NCBI GenBank assembly: GCA_016194745.1
Contig: JACQBA010000011.1
Coordinates: 186,001 to 250,000, forward strand
DNA: 64,000 nucleotides
Reading direction: 5' to 3'
From: Elusimicrobiota bacterium
GTDB taxonomy: Bacteria > Elusimicrobiota > Elusimicrobia > UBA1565 > JACRDR01
Shown here: positions 33,842 through 41,586 of the stretch, piece by piece
Layout of the letters: every line of letters starts with the position of its first letter
Position numbering within the stretch: the first letter of the stretch is position 1
Notes under the pieces: generated by a model
Databases searched by the model: none
Seen by the model: only the letters and a program-made list of their open reading frames with translations
What the model was told of the DNA's origin: nothing
Translations under genes and position numbers: made by a program

Positions 33842-34732
33842 ATGCAATGGGCTAAACGCATCGTTCTTTTTCTCGCCGTCAACATCCTGGTCGTCCTGAC
33901 GATCTCGATATCGCTGCAGCTGCTGGGCGTGCGTCCGTACTTGAGCGCCCGGGGCATCGACTACAACCAGCTCATGATCTTCTGCCTCGTATGGGGCATG
34001 GGAGGCGCGTTCATCTCCTTGGCATTGTCGCGGATCATGGCGAAATGGATGATGGGCGTGCAGGTCATCGACCCGCAGTCCGCCACCGGAGCCGAGGCCG
34101 ACCTCGTCCAGATGGTGCATCGGCTCGCGCAGGCGGCCAACCTGCCCAAGATGCCCCAGGTGGGCGTCTACGACAGCCCGGAAGTGAACGCGTTCGCCAC
34201 GGGCCCGACGCGCGCCCGCGCGCTCGTCGCGGTGTCCTCCGGGATCCTGGCCGCGATGGACCGGCGGGAGCTCGAGGCGGTGCTCGGCCACGAGATCACG
34301 CACGTCGCCAACGGCGACATGGTTACGATGACCTTGATCCAAGGCGTCGTCAACGCGTTCGTCATGTTCCTCGCGCGCGTCATCGCCTACTTCCTCACGC
34401 AGAACCAGGAAAAGGAGGAGGGCCGGTATTGGATGCGGTACCTGCTGACGATGGTCTTTGAGGTCGTATTCAGCATCTTGGGGTCCATCGTCGTGGCGTG
34501 GTTCTCACGCTGGCGCGAGTTCCGGGCGGACGCCGGCGGCGCGCAGTTGGCGGGCCGCGGGAACATGATCGCCGCTCTCAAGTCGCTTCAGCGCAACGCC
34601 GAGGGCGTGGATATGAGCCACAGCCGGGCGGTCAATACGCTGAAGATCGCCGGCCCGAGAAGTCTGCTGGCGTTGTTCGCGTCCCATCCGCCGATCCCCG
34701 AGAGGATCGCCGCGCTGGAGCGGGCGGCTTAG
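33842..34732 (+). CDS. htpX: Membrane protease HtpX
   Basis: HtpX is a zinc endopeptidase of the inner membrane that removes damaged membrane proteins. The 296-residue protein has two N-terminal transmembrane helices, NAFATGPTRARALVAVS before the catalytic HEITH (LGHEITHVANGD), two more helices, and the third ligand Glu in SRWREFRADAGGA. An RBS-like CGGAGG precedes the ATG, and GATAGAAT at about 33810-33817 may be the -10; the leader is about 20 nt, unlike the leaderless genes. Confidence 0.93.
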   Translation: MQWAKRIVLFLAVNILVVLTISISLQLLGVRPYLSARGIDYNQLMIFCLVWGMGGAFISLALSRIMAKWMMGVQVIDPQSATGAEADLVQMVHRLAQAANLPKMPQVGVYDSPEVNAFATGPTRARALVAVSSGILAAMDRRELEAVLGHEITHVANGDMVTMTLIQGVVNAFVMFLARVIAYFLTQNQEKEEGRYWMRYLLTMVFEVVFSILGSIVVAWFSRWREFRADAGGAQLAGRGNMIAALKSLQRNAEGVDMSHSRAVNTLKIAGPRSLLALFASHPPIPERIAALERAA

Positions 34733-34736
34733 AGGA

Positions 34737-35237
34737 TCAGGGCGCCGCCGCCGAGCGCATCGCGTCGACTTTCGCGCGGCAGGCCGGCAGCAGTCGGCTC
34801 GCATGTTCCCGCAGGCACTTCACGGCGAGCCAGTCGTTGTTCCTTTGATAATTGCAGAAAAGTCCGATCTCGTTGGCGCACGCCGTGATCGCGTCGTCGA
34901 GCTTCTTGCGGCGCGCTTCCTGCTCGAGGTCGCGGTCGACTAGTGGGGCGGGTTTTCTCGTCGGAGCCGCCGGAGCCATCGCGGCGCCCGTGCTCTTGGC
35001 GACCGAGGGAGCGCCGGGCCCTTCTCCGGGCGCGGGCTTCGGCGCGGGCGGAGGCGGTGCTGGGCGGGGAGCCGGCGGCGGAGGCGGCGCGGGCGCGGGA
35101 GTGCGGCGCGCGAACTTGAGGCCGATGACGGCCAGGACGGCGACGAGCGCTACGCCGCCGAAGATCATGCCGAGCTTCTTCTTGTCGAAGGCGGCCAGCT
35201 TGAGTTTGAACGCGTCGATTTTCTCTTTGAGATTCAT
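34737..35237 (-). CDS. Membrane-anchored protein with Pro/Ala linker and GLG1-type Cys-rich repeat
   Basis: The 166-residue protein has a short charged N terminus, one transmembrane helix (LGMIFGGVALVAVLAVIGLKF), a Pro/Ala-rich linker of about 55 residues that would cross the periplasm, and a C-terminal Cys-rich module. ACANEIGLFCNYQRN and CLREHASRLLPAC carry four cysteines in the spacing of the Golgi apparatus protein 1/Cys-rich FGFR repeat (PF00839), which also occurs in bacterial secreted proteins. The ATG at 35237 follows a -10 box by 13 bases. Function unknown. Confidence 0.68.
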   Translation of the reverse strand: MNLKEKIDAFKLKLAAFDKKKLGMIFGGVALVAVLAVIGLKFARRTPAPAPPPPPAPRPAPPPPAPKPAPGEGPGAPSVAKSTGAAMAPAAPTRKPAPLVDRDLEQEARRKKLDDAITACANEIGLFCNYQRNNDWLAVKCLREHASRLLPACRAKVDAMRSAAAP

Positions 35238-35247
35238 TTTTTGGCGG

Positions 35248-35264
35248 GGTATTATACTTATACC
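35248..35264. promoter_or_regulatory. Overlapping divergent promoters in a symmetric element
   Basis: GGTAT and ATACC flank TATACTT, forming an inverted repeat. It holds a minus-strand TATAAT (35256-35251) for the Cys-rich gene and a plus-strand TATACT (35253-35258) for the epimerase gene, so only one polymerase could occupy it at a time. Confidence 0.45.
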
Positions 35265-35303
35265 CGCCTGCAATGGGGAAGTCAAATCGGGATTAGTCAG
35301 GCG

Positions 35304-36296
35304 ATGTCAGACTCTATGCGCCTTTTGATCATCGGCGGGACGCAGTTCTTGGGACGCCACATCGCTGAGGCGGCGCTTTCCCGCGGCGACGAGGTCACGC
35401 TGCTGCACCGCGGAAAGACCGGCCGAGAGCTGTTTCCTCGGGTGCGCCGCCTTACGGCGGATCGATCCGGGGACCTGAGCGTCTTGAAGGGCGGCCGTTG
35501 GGACGCCGCGATCGACACGTGCGGATACGTCCCGAGCGTCGTACGGCGCGGCGCCGAGGCGCTTCGCGGCAGCGTTTCCACTTACGTTTTCATCTCTACC
35601 GTCTCCGTATATTCGGACTGGTCCCGCGACTGCTCCGAGACGGACGAGGTCTCGTCCTGGTCGGGCCCCGAGCCGGCCGAGCGGGCGCCCGTGTCGTACG
35701 GCCCTCTGAAGGCCGGGTGCGAAGTCCAGGTGCGCGAGGTGTTCGGCCCGCGGGCGCTCGTGATCCGGCCTGGCCTCATCGCGGGACCCTGGGACCCGAC
35801 GGACCGCTTCACCTACTGGCCGTTGCGGCTCGCGCGCGGCGGCGTCGTGCTGGCCCCCGGCCGGCCGGAACGGCTCGTGCAGGTCATCGACTCGCGCGAC
35901 TTGGCCCGGTGGACCGTGGCGATGGCGGTTCGCGGCGCGGGGGGGACCTTCAACGCCTGCGGTCGGCAGATACGGATGGACAAGATTCTCTCCGTGTGCG
36001 CGGAGGCATCCGGGCTATCAAGCCGGCTCGAATGGGTCTCCGAAGAATTCCTGCGGGAGCAAGGGGCCGTTCCCTATACGGAGATTCCCTTGTGGATTCC
36101 GGGCCAGGACGACGCTTTTGATTGCCGGGCCGCCGAAGCAGCCGGTCTCGAGCGACGGGAGCTAAGCCGTACCGTCCGCGACGTCCTGGATTGGCGCGCG
36201 ACGGAGGGGGAGGAGCTAAAGGCCGGACTGACGGCGGCGCGCGAAGCCGAACTCCTTTCGGCGTATCGCCGACGCGATGCGGCGGGAGCGTCGTGA
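35304..36296 (+). CDS. NAD-dependent epimerase/dehydratase family protein
   Basis: The extended SDR of 330 residues has the NAD-binding LLIIGGTQFLGRHIAEAAL near the N terminus and resembles RNA-binding/isoflavone-reductase-like epimerases (GGTxFLGR group). The catalytic Tyr/Lys may be YGPLKAGCE (residues ~130), with VSVYSD upstream. RLVQVIDSRDLARWTV and a late NACG are typical. The substrate, probably a nucleotide sugar, is unknown. The ATG at 35304 is preferred; an ATG at 35316 is the alternative. It stands alone ahead of a convergent ABC operon. Confidence 0.8.
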   Translation: MSDSMRLLIIGGTQFLGRHIAEAALSRGDEVTLLHRGKTGRELFPRVRRLTADRSGDLSVLKGGRWDAAIDTCGYVPSVVRRGAEALRGSVSTYVFISTVSVYSDWSRDCSETDEVSSWSGPEPAERAPVSYGPLKAGCEVQVREVFGPRALVIRPGLIAGPWDPTDRFTYWPLRLARGGVVLAPGRPERLVQVIDSRDLARWTVAMAVRGAGGTFNACGRQIRMDKILSVCAEASGLSSRLEWVSEEFLREQGAVPYTEIPLWIPGQDDAFDCRAAEAAGLERRELSRTVRDVLDWRATEGEELKAGLTAAREAELLSAYRRRDAAGAS

Positions 36297-36307
36297 GAGC
36301 GGGGCCG

Positions 36308-37009
36308 CTAACGGCAGCGCTGGACTGATTCCATCAGCCCCAGCATTCCTTCGTTTCCGATCCCGCGAGGCCGACGCAACTGGACGGGCACGGTCTTGAC
36401 CACTGTCGTCGGTCGGGGGCCGAGGACGATGACGCGGTCGGCGAGGTAGACCAGCTCTTCTAAGTAATGGGAGACGAACAGCACCGTGCATTTCGATTTA
36501 GCCCAAAGATCGAGCACGAGGTCTTGCAGCTCGCGGCGAGCCGTCTCATCCAGGGAGGAGAAAGGTTCGTCCATGAGGACCAGCCGGGGTTCGACCAGGA
36601 AGGCCCGAGCCACCGTGAGCCGCTGCTTCATCCCTTCGGAAAGCTCGTTCGGGAAATAGCCGGTGAATCGACCGAGCCCGACTTTCTCCAGAAACGTCCG
36701 CGCCCGGGAGCGCGCGTCGTCTACCGACGCGCCGCGGCACTCGAGCCCGAACGCGGCGTTGTCCAGCACGGTCCTCCATGGAAGCAGCATCGGCCTCTGA
36801 AATACGCAGCCGAGCGATCCCCGTTCGGCCTCTATCGCGCCTCCGGCAAGCGGGACCAACCCGGCGATCGCGTTGAGCAGCGTGCTCTTGCCGCAGCCGG
36901 AGGGACCGGTCAACGCGACGAACTCGCCGGGGGCGATCTCGAGGTCCAGCCGGTCGATGACCGCTAGGTCGCCGCGACGCACGGAGAGATCCCGGATAAC
37001 AAGGCTCAT
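36308..37009 (-). CDS. ABC transporter ATP-binding protein, SsuB/TauB type
   Basis: The 233-residue ATPase has Walker A GPSGCGKST (about 33-41), Q-loop CVFQRPMLLPW, signature LSEGMKQRLTVARA (Glu in place of the usual second Gly), Walker B LVLMDEPFSSLD and the H-loop FVSHYLEE. It energises the permease encoded just upstream (ATGA overlap). This ABC group imports nitrate, sulfonates, taurine or thiamine precursors; the actual substrate is not evident. The gene closes a three-gene operon SBP-permease-ATPase. Confidence 0.9.
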   Translation of the reverse strand: MSLVIRDLSVRRGDLAVIDRLDLEIAPGEFVALTGPSGCGKSTLLNAIAGLVPLAGGAIEAERGSLGCVFQRPMLLPWRTVLDNAAFGLECRGASVDDARSRARTFLEKVGLGRFTGYFPNELSEGMKQRLTVARAFLVEPRLVLMDEPFSSLDETARRELQDLVLDLWAKSKCTVLFVSHYLEELVYLADRVIVLGPRPTTVVKTVPVQLRRPRGIGNEGMLGLMESVQRCR

Positions 37010-37779
37010 GCCCGCTCCTCCCCGGGCCAGCGTACCAGACGCCGCTCCAAGAAGCCGACCGTCGAGGCGCAGGCCAGGCCCATCGCCGCGACGAGCAGGA
37101 GGAGCGCGAAGAACGCCTCCGTCTGGAAGTTCGAGGAGTAGACGATGATCCGGTATCCCAGGCCGCGGTCCGCGGCGAAGAACTCCACGATCAGGACTCC
37201 GACCAGGGCGTAGTTGGCCGCGACGCGGAGCGCGGGAAGCACGTGCGGAAGCAGGCCCGGCAAGACCACTTCCCGCAGGATCATCATCCGCCCCGCGCCG
37301 AAGGAACGGGCCATCATCAGCAAGTCGGACTCGAGGCTTCGGACGCCTCCGTAGGCCGCCATGGCGATCGGGAACGAGCCCATGAAGGCGCCGAGGAACA
37401 CTTTCGGGGGCAGGCCGAGGCCGAACCACAGCACGAGCACCGGCATCAACGCCACCTTGGGAATGGCGTTCAACGAGACGAGATAAGGGTGGATCAGCCG
37501 GAACGTCGGCTGCGACAAGCCCATGCCGACCCCCAAGGCGCCTCCGGCGGCGAGAGCGATGGCCAGGCTCAAGAGGAGGGCGGACGCCGTCGCCGCGAGG
37601 TCGCCCGTGAGGGCGCCCGATCCCATTAGAGACGCCAGGGACGCGACGATTCTAGACGGAGCGCTCAACAGGACCGGGCTGACCCATCGCAGGCGGCAGG
37701 ATGTTTCCCAGAGGGCGAGGACGCACAGAAACGAGAGCGGCGCGCCGAAGCGATCCGCGACGGCGCGCAGCCGCGGCAT
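37006..37779 (-). CDS. ABC transporter permease, SsuC/TauC type
   Basis: The 257-residue protein has six predicted helices and the EAA loop typical of binding-protein-dependent permeases: SFGAGRMMILREVVLPGLLPHVLPALR (given by its parts FGAGRMMILREVVLPG and LPALR), which docks on the ATPase. It lies between the substrate-binding protein (3 bp gap) and the ATPase (ATGA overlap), making a complete importer. Confidence 0.9.
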   Translation of the reverse strand: MPRLRAVADRFGAPLSFLCVLALWETSCRLRWVSPVLLSAPSRIVASLASLMGSGALTGDLAATASALLLSLAIALAAGGALGVGMGLSQPTFRLIHPYLVSLNAIPKVALMPVLVLWFGLGLPPKVFLGAFMGSFPIAMAAYGGVRSLESDLLMMARSFGAGRMMILREVVLPGLLPHVLPALRVAANYALVGVLIVEFFAADRGLGYRIIVYSSNFQTEAFFALLLLVAAMGLACASTVGFLERRLVRWPGEERA

Positions 37780-37782
37780 CGT

Positions 37783-38790
37783 CTATTTGCCTCCCGAGCC
37801 CGCCGTCGATCTCCGTCCCGTCGCTCGATCAAGAAATGCGTTCGTGAAGAAATCCTCCGGGCGGGCCTTCGCGGCCTTCGGGTTCTTCTCCGCCAGGAAA
37901 TCCAGGACCGTCTTGAATCCCGCCGGGTCCGGATACGGCGGGATCGTAAAGGTCGCCGGGCCGTTCTGCCGATACAATTCCGAGGTATCGACATCGGCGC
38001 CCGACTCCGCCGACAGGTGCTTTGCCAGGATCGCGAGGCTTTCCTTTTCGTGGGTCCGGTAGTATTCCATCGCCTCGAGCAGGGAGCTCAGGAAGGATTC
38101 GGCCAAGGCCGCGTTTTTGTCCAGGAATTCGCGCCGCGCCGCGGCCATCATGTAAGGAAACGGCGTGTTCCAGGACGGCACGTCTCCCAGCACCTTGAGA
38201 TCCAGCTTCGCGAGCGTGCCGGGCGTCGCGTCGGACGTTACGGCATCGACGAGTCCCCGGTGCACGGCGCCGAGCCTGGCGTATTCGGCGCCCATGTTGC
38301 GCACCTTGACGTCGGTCTCGTAGCTCAAGCCCCAGCGCTTGAGCGCGACCTGCACGGCCATGTCCTGAGGGCCTCCGAGGATCGGGAGCCCGATCGTCTT
38401 GTTCCGCAGGTCGGAAGGTTGAAGGACGTCCTTGCGGCTCACGATCCGGTGATAGAACGTGTTGACGATTCCGGCGAACGCGGCCAAATCCGCTCCGGCG
38501 AGATCGGCTTTGATCAGAGCGTCGCCGCCCGCTAGGACGACGTCCACTTTCCCGGCGATGAGAAGCTTCATCGCGTCGGCGGAACCTTGCAGCACCAGGA
38601 CCTCCGCGTCGATGCGGTTATTCTTGAAGTGCCCGCCGTCCTTGGCGATCCAGAGGACGCCATGGGCATAAGACGGGATCGCCATCCCGACGCGGAGCGG
38701 ACGGTCGGCCGCACGAGCATCGGCGAAGGGAAGCAATAGGGTCGCCAGCACGGCGAAGCGAGGAAACCTCGTGATCGATGGTGTCATCAT
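37783..38790 (-). CDS. ABC transporter substrate-binding protein, NMT1/SsuA type
   Basis: The protein has a Sec signal (RFAVLATLLLPFADARAAD) and a periplasmic type II binding fold: LRVGMAIPSYAHGVLWIAKDGGHFKNN, split in the family pattern, KVDVVLAGGDALIKA, KTIGLPILGGPQDM and EYYRTHEKES. It supplies substrate to the permease-ATPase pair. ATG codons at 38790 and 38787 precede the signal; an in-frame ATG at 38823 would add an improbable 11 residues. A second, orphan member of this fold is encoded at 50959-51957 and may share the importer. Confidence 0.85.
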   Translation of the reverse strand: MMTPSITRFPRFAVLATLLLPFADARAADRPLRVGMAIPSYAHGVLWIAKDGGHFKNNRIDAEVLVLQGSADAMKLLIAGKVDVVLAGGDALIKADLAGADLAAFAGIVNTFYHRIVSRKDVLQPSDLRNKTIGLPILGGPQDMAVQVALKRWGLSYETDVKVRNMGAEYARLGAVHRGLVDAVTSDATPGTLAKLDLKVLGDVPSWNTPFPYMMAAARREFLDKNAALAESFLSSLLEAMEYYRTHEKESLAILAKHLSAESGADVDTSELYRQNGPATFTIPPYPDPAGFKTVLDFLAEKNPKAAKARPEDFFTNAFLDRATGRRSTAGSGGK

Positions 38791-38883
38791 CCAATCATGC
38801 GTCTTGCGGCTCTCGCGCGCCATGATCTGGATCAGGACACCCTCCTGATCTGGATCGGCCGTCGCGTCCGGCGCGCGGAACTT

Positions 38884-38892
38884 TGGTATGAT
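38884..38892 (+). promoter_or_regulatory. Extended -10 promoter of the Crp-family gene
   Basis: TTTGG followed by TATGAT at 38887-38892, ten bases before the ATG at 38903. The in-frame ATG at 38888 lies inside the hexamer and is therefore not the start. Confidence 0.6.
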
Positions 38893-38902
38893 CGACGCAG
38901 CG

Positions 38903-39622
38903 ATGCCTAGGAGAAAGGGCCTCTATCCGGAGTTCGTGACGTCCCGGAACGGCTACGACGACCCTGCCGAGCTCGCGGCGTTCCTGCGCGAGAAGTCGCC
39001 CCTGCTCAAGCGCGTGCCCGCCAAGGCGCAGCGCGCCGTCGCCGATGCCGCCTCCGTCCGCTCCTACGCCAAGGGGCAGTACCTTTGCCACGCCGGGGAG
39101 CCCGCAAAGGACATCTGGGTCCTCCTTGAGGGCCGCGTCTGCGTCAATCGATGCGGGTTCACGGGCAGCCGGCTCTGCATCGAGGTGATGACGCCCGGGG
39201 ACATCTTCGGCTTGCCGGCACTCGCGTGGCGCAACTACCCGAGCGAGATCCAGGCGACGCGCGACTCGATCCTCGCCGCCGTCCCCAAGACCGCGGTCGA
39301 GGCGCTGATCGACCGCTACCCCGAGTTGGCGCGCGAGATCCTTCAGGCGATCTGCCAGCGGCTGCACTACATGGAGACCACGCTCCTCATGTCCCGCGAG
39401 TCGCTCGAGAAGCGCGCGGCCGCGGCGCTTCTCTATCTCCACCACAAGTTCGGCCTGACGCTGCCCTTGACGCAGACGGAGATCGGCGAGATGCTCGGCG
39501 CGGCCCCCGAGTCCGCGATGCGGCTGCTCAAGGACTTCGAGAACCGCGGCTGGCTTCGCCGCGGCGCGCGCGGGATCGTCATCGCGGATATCGACGCCCT
39601 GCAGGCGCAGCTGCGGCTTTGA
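38903..39622 (+). CDS. Crp/Fnr-family transcription regulator
   Basis: The 239-residue protein has a cNMP-like sensor roll (about 35-140: YAKGQYLCHAGEPAKDIWVLLEGRV), a dimerisation helix, and a C-terminal winged helix with LTQTEIGEMLGAAPESAMRLLKDFE as recognition unit (residues ~190-215; given by its parts TQTEIGEMLG and ESAMRLLKDF). The Cys pattern of Fnr iron-sulfur sensors is absent, so the signal may be a nucleotide, haem or redox cue. It is coupled by a TTGA overlap to a di-haem peroxidase, which suggests control by peroxide or electron supply. It may regulate genes nearby, untested. Confidence 0.85.
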   Translation: MPRRKGLYPEFVTSRNGYDDPAELAAFLREKSPLLKRVPAKAQRAVADAASVRSYAKGQYLCHAGEPAKDIWVLLEGRVCVNRCGFTGSRLCIEVMTPGDIFGLPALAWRNYPSEIQATRDSILAAVPKTAVEALIDRYPELAREILQAICQRLHYMETTLLMSRESLEKRAAAALLYLHHKFGLTLPLTQTEIGEMLGAAPESAMRLLKDFENRGWLRRGARGIVIADIDALQAQLRL

Positions 39623-40644
39623 GATCCCGTCTTCGCGGGGCCGCCGTCGTTTCCCTGCTTTCCGCGGCGTGCTTCCGCGCGACGGGATCCGGCTCCGAGC
39701 CCGATCGCGCCTGGGATCTCCTCGTCCCCTTGGGGCTGCCCGCCCCCCAGGTCCCGCCCGGAAATCCGCTCACCGAGGCGAAAGTAGATCTCGGGAGGCG
39801 CCTATTCTTCGAGAAGCGGCTCTCGCGCGACGGGTCCGTCAGCTGCTCCTCGTGCCACGTGCCGGAGAAGAGCTTCCAGAACGGCGAGACGTTCGCCCGC
39901 GGCGCCGGGGGGGCGAGGGGAACGCGCAACGTGCCGACTCTCGTCAACCGCGCGTTCGGGAAGAGGCAGTTTTGGGATGGCCGCGCCCCGAGCCTGGAGG
40001 AGCAAGTGAGCGGTCCGCTCGAAGGGCGCAGCGAGATGGACAACACGTGGGAGGCGGCCCTCCGGTTCCTCAACGGAGCTCCGGAGTACCGGCTCGGCTT
40101 CTTGGGGGCGTTCGGAGGGCCCGCGACGAGGCACAACGTCTCGATGGCCATCGCCTCCTACGAGCGCACGCTGCTGTCGGGCAATTCGGCCTACGACCGC
40201 TACGCCGCCGGACGAAAGGAGGCCCTCGGTCCGCTCGCGCGCCGCGGGCGGGAGCTCTTTTTCGGGAAGTTTCAGTGCGCTCAATGCCATCCGGCGCCGA
40301 CATTCAGCGACGAGAAGATGAACCATCGCTGCTATCCGGCGTTCGCCAACCGCGATCCCGCCGCGGCGGGAAAGCCGTCCGCCCCTCCGAGGGGCCCGCG
40401 CGTGAAGACGCCGACCCTGCGCGACGTCGCGCGAACCGCCCCGTATCTGCACAACGGCAGTCTCGCCACGATCGGCCAAGTCCTCGACTTCTATTCCCAG
40501 TCGGCCGCCGAGCCGCTGGCCGCGGGGAAGGACGCGGACGCGTTCGCGATGAACGCGGAGGAGAAGGCCGCGCTGGCCGCCTTCCTTGAGTCGCTGACCG
40601 GAGAGAGCGCCGCGCTGGCGTCCGCGGACGGACGTAAACTATAA
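39619..40644 (+). CDS. Di-haem cytochrome c peroxidase/MauG family lipoprotein
   Basis: The 341-residue protein contains two haem c motifs, CSSCH in [13 protein letters not shown] and CAQCH in [12 protein letters not shown], in the order and spacing of bacterial cytochrome c peroxidases and Mau[29 protein letters not shown] and [17 protein letters not shown] are family landmarks. The start is a TTG overlapping the crp stop (TTGA) and leads into a lipobox, [10 protein letters not shown], so it is membrane-anchored outside the cytoplasm. It reduces peroxide or modifies a protein; which is unclear. Confidence 0.88.
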   Translation: MRSRLRGAAVVSLLSAACFRATGSGSEPDRAWDLLVPLGLPAPQVPPGNPLTEAKVDLGRRLFFEKRLSRDGSVSCSSCHVPEKSFQNGETFARGAGGARGTRNVPTLVNRAFGKRQFWDGRAPSLEEQVSGPLEGRSEMDNTWEAALRFLNGAPEYRLGFLGAFGGPATRHNVSMAIASYERTLLSGNSAYDRYAAGRKEALGPLARRGRELFFGKFQCAQCHPAPTFSDEKMNHRCYPAFANRDPAAAGKPSAPPRGPRVKTPTLRDVARTAPYLHNGSLATIGQVLDFYSQSAAEPLAAGKDADAFAMNAEEKAALAAFLESLTGESAALASADGRKL

Positions 40645-40645
40645 T
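40640..40645 (+). promoter_or_regulatory. -10 box of the exported NPPY methyltransferase
   Basis: A consensus TATAAT overlaps the peroxidase stop codon region and ends seven bases before the ATG at 40653. No RBS is present. Confidence 0.6.
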
Positions 40646-40652
40646 CCCGGCG

Positions 40653-41582
40653 ATGAAGCGAACCCTGCCGACGCTCGCGCTCCTGCTGGCGGCGGTACAT
40701 CCCGCCGGGGCGCAGCCGTCCAAGACGCTCCAGAGATACCATTCCGCCCATCTCGGCGCGGAGATCGAGGTCTATCCAGGGATCCCTTTCCGCGAGCCGG
40801 GCGAGCCGTGCGAGGCGGAGGATCTCGTCCTCCCGATCCTGGCGGCCCACAAGGAACTCTTCGCCGGCAAGACCGTCATGGATCTGGGCGTGGGTTCGGG
40901 TATCATGTCCATATACGCCGCCAAGCTCGGCGCGAGGAAGATCATCGGGACGGACATCAATCCGGACGCCATCAAGAACACGCGGGAGAACGCGAAGAAG
41001 CTCGGTGTCGAGGGCGGCGTCTTGGACCTGCGGCTCGTCAGCCTGAAGGATCCCGGCGCCTTCTCCGTCGTGGGAAAGGACGAGACGGTGGACCTGTTCA
41101 TGACGAACCCGCCGTACAAGATCGCGCACGTCATGACGAATCGCGCCGCCACCGCGGATCTCTTGGACGCGCATACGACGCTCGCACTCTCGATCCTCGA
41201 GGGCCTGGATCGCCATCTCAATGCGGGCGGACGCGCCCTCCTGCTGTATCGCTCCAAGTTCCTGCACGAGTTCGTCGTCCGCCGGGCGGAAAGCTTGGGC
41301 TTCGAGGTCGAGCATCACGGCACCGACGTCGTGCTCCCGACCGACTGGTGCATCCATTACAACGAGCGAGCGGCCGCCGTCGCCAAGGCGGCGGGACTCA
41401 AGGCCCAGGAGCTCTTGATCGGCACGGAAGAATGCTGGGGCGATCCGATGAGTTCCCGGTTGGCCGCCGCGTACGAGCTCGCGGCCGTGGAGAAGAAGTC
41501 GGCGCGCTATCCGCCGCTGTGGGGAAAGACGTTCGACCGAGCCTTCCCCGGGATCATCCTGCTGCGAAAGAAGTCGAAGTGA
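40653..41582 (+). CDS. Exported class I SAM methyltransferase with NPPY motif
   Basis: The 309-residue protein begins with a convincing Sec signal ([20 protein letters not shown], cut near 20). The mature part is a methyltransferase: motif [17 protein letters not shown] (76-91), acidic GTDINPD, and NPPY at 152-155 in [17 protein letters not shown] normally marks N-methylation of Gln or adenine (PrmC, PrmA relatives), all cytoplasmic reactions. Export of such a fold is odd because SAM is not known in the periplasm. It is convergent with the ASPIC gene (4 bp between stops) and follows the peroxidase, but has its own promoter. Confidence 0.8.
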   Translation: MKRTLPTLALLLAAVHPAGAQPSKTLQRYHSAHLGAEIEVYPGIPFREPGEPCEAEDLVLPILAAHKELFAGKTVMDLGVGSGIMSIYAAKLGARKIIGTDINPDAIKNTRENAKKLGVEGGVLDLRLVSLKDPGAFSVVGKDETVDLFMTNPPYKIAHVMTNRAATADLLDAHTTLALSILEGLDRHLNAGGRALLLYRSKFLHEFVVRRAESLGFEVEHHGTDVVLPTDWCIHYNERAAAVAKAAGLKAQELLIGTEECWGDPMSSRLAAAYELAAVEKKSARYPPLWGKTFDRAFPGIILLRKKSK

Positions 41583-41586
41583 CCGC

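Noticed and set aside
36465..36970. Plus-strand frame opposite the ABC ATPase
   Set aside because: Antisense to intact Walker and signature motifs; no RBS or promoter.
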